Notes under the pieces: model-generated | The model's input: the letters and a program-made list of their open reading frames with translations, nothing else | Databases searched by the model: none | Told to the model about the DNA's origin: nothing | Shown here: piece after piece, positions 6,830-6,965 of the stretch | Layout: every line of letters begins with the position of its first letter | Numbering within the stretch: position 1 is the first letter of the stretch | DNA from: an uncultured Gemmatimonadota bacterium | GTDB lineage: Bacteria > Gemmatimonadota > Gemmatimonadetes > Gemmatimonadales > GWC2-71-9 | DNA: 6,965 bases | Assembly (NCBI GenBank): GCA_913009915.1 | Contig: CAJVYZ010000145.1 | Span: 1-6,965 of the forward strand | Direction: 5' to 3' | Translations under genes and position numbers: made by a program

Positions 6830-6907
6830 ATGCCATACGAAATGCTCGTCGGACTCCACGTCACCAATGACAAGGTGTACCAGGACTATCGGGAAAAGAC
6901 CACCTAG
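6830..6907 (+). pseudogene. Truncated DUF1330-like gene, N-terminal 25 residues
   Basis: Twenty bases after the DUF5916 stop, ATG 6830 begins MPYEMLVGLHVTNDK, followed by a YQDYR block. From memory this matches the start of DUF1330 proteins, which open with an M-Y-E-x-L-V-G-L-x-V-T-D-D pattern and then Y-x-x-Y-R. A GAAGG at 6817-6821 lies 8 nt upstream. The frame then stops at TAG 6905-6907, where intact members run to about 95 residues or more. Past the stop the same frame reads PVPAR and then GTGID, faintly like the expected T-P-I-L-x-R and G-x-F-G-Y-D-F, as if a nonsense codon had been followed by drift. It could instead be a sequencing error, or chance similarity of a short peptide. The right edge prevents checking further. 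Confidence 0.45.
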
Positions 6908-6965
6908 CCAGTACCCGCCCGAAACGCCCCGACTGGCACGGGAATTGACCCTCCAGCCAAGAAGA

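Noticed and set aside
1..6965. Defence system, CRISPR array, transposon or integration site
   Set aside because: I found no spaced direct repeats, transposase or recombinase motifs, terminal inverted repeats, tRNA or nuclease/helicase signatures on either strand.

Overview
The window is GC-rich bacterial DNA dominated by exported, envelope-directed proteins. The mix is an M14 zinc carboxypeptidase with the HGDE/NPDGR/DLNRD signature, DUF2911 proteins, a PCYCGC-motif cysteine protein and a DUF5916-type outer-membrane protein. This points to a Gram-negative, probably heterotrophic lineage such as Gemmatimonadota or a relative. That assignment is inferred from family distribution only; there is no rRNA or other taxonomic marker here.

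Layout. (1) 1-1239, minus strand: the first 413 residues of a secreted M14 metallocarboxypeptidase, running off the left edge. (2) 1395-1781, plus strand: an unrecognised small glycine-rich membrane protein, divergent from the peptidase across a 155-bp gap. (3) About 1801-1850: an imperfect hairpin between convergent genes, a likely terminator. (4) 4312 down to 1860, minus strand: a probable three-gene operon of a Tat-signal PCYCGC protein, then two tandem paralogous DUF2911 proteins with an extra C-terminal domain. A 10-bp hairpin lies between the two paralogues. (5) 4313-4503: the divergent upstream region, with an A+T-rich patch that may hold promoters. (6) 4539-6809, plus strand: a DUF5916 protein with an N-terminal CBM9-like domain and a C-terminal beta-barrel. 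Its best ribosome-binding site opens a different frame (GTG 4504), so its 5' end is either frameshifted or wrong by one base. (7) 6830-6907 and beyond: the beginning of a DUF1330-like gene that stops after 25 codons, probably a remnant.

Function. The peptidase, both DUF2911 proteins and the PCYCGC protein carry export signals, and the DUF5916 protein begins in a signal-peptide-like hydrophobic stretch. The locus therefore looks like an envelope or periplasm module, perhaps linked to breakdown or uptake of peptides or glycans, but no shared pathway can be proved from the sequence. I see no defence system, mobile element, CRISPR array, tRNA or rRNA. The points most worth a second look are the DUF5916 start anomaly, the DUF2911 duplication with its conserved C-terminal domain, and the truncated DUF1330 gene.
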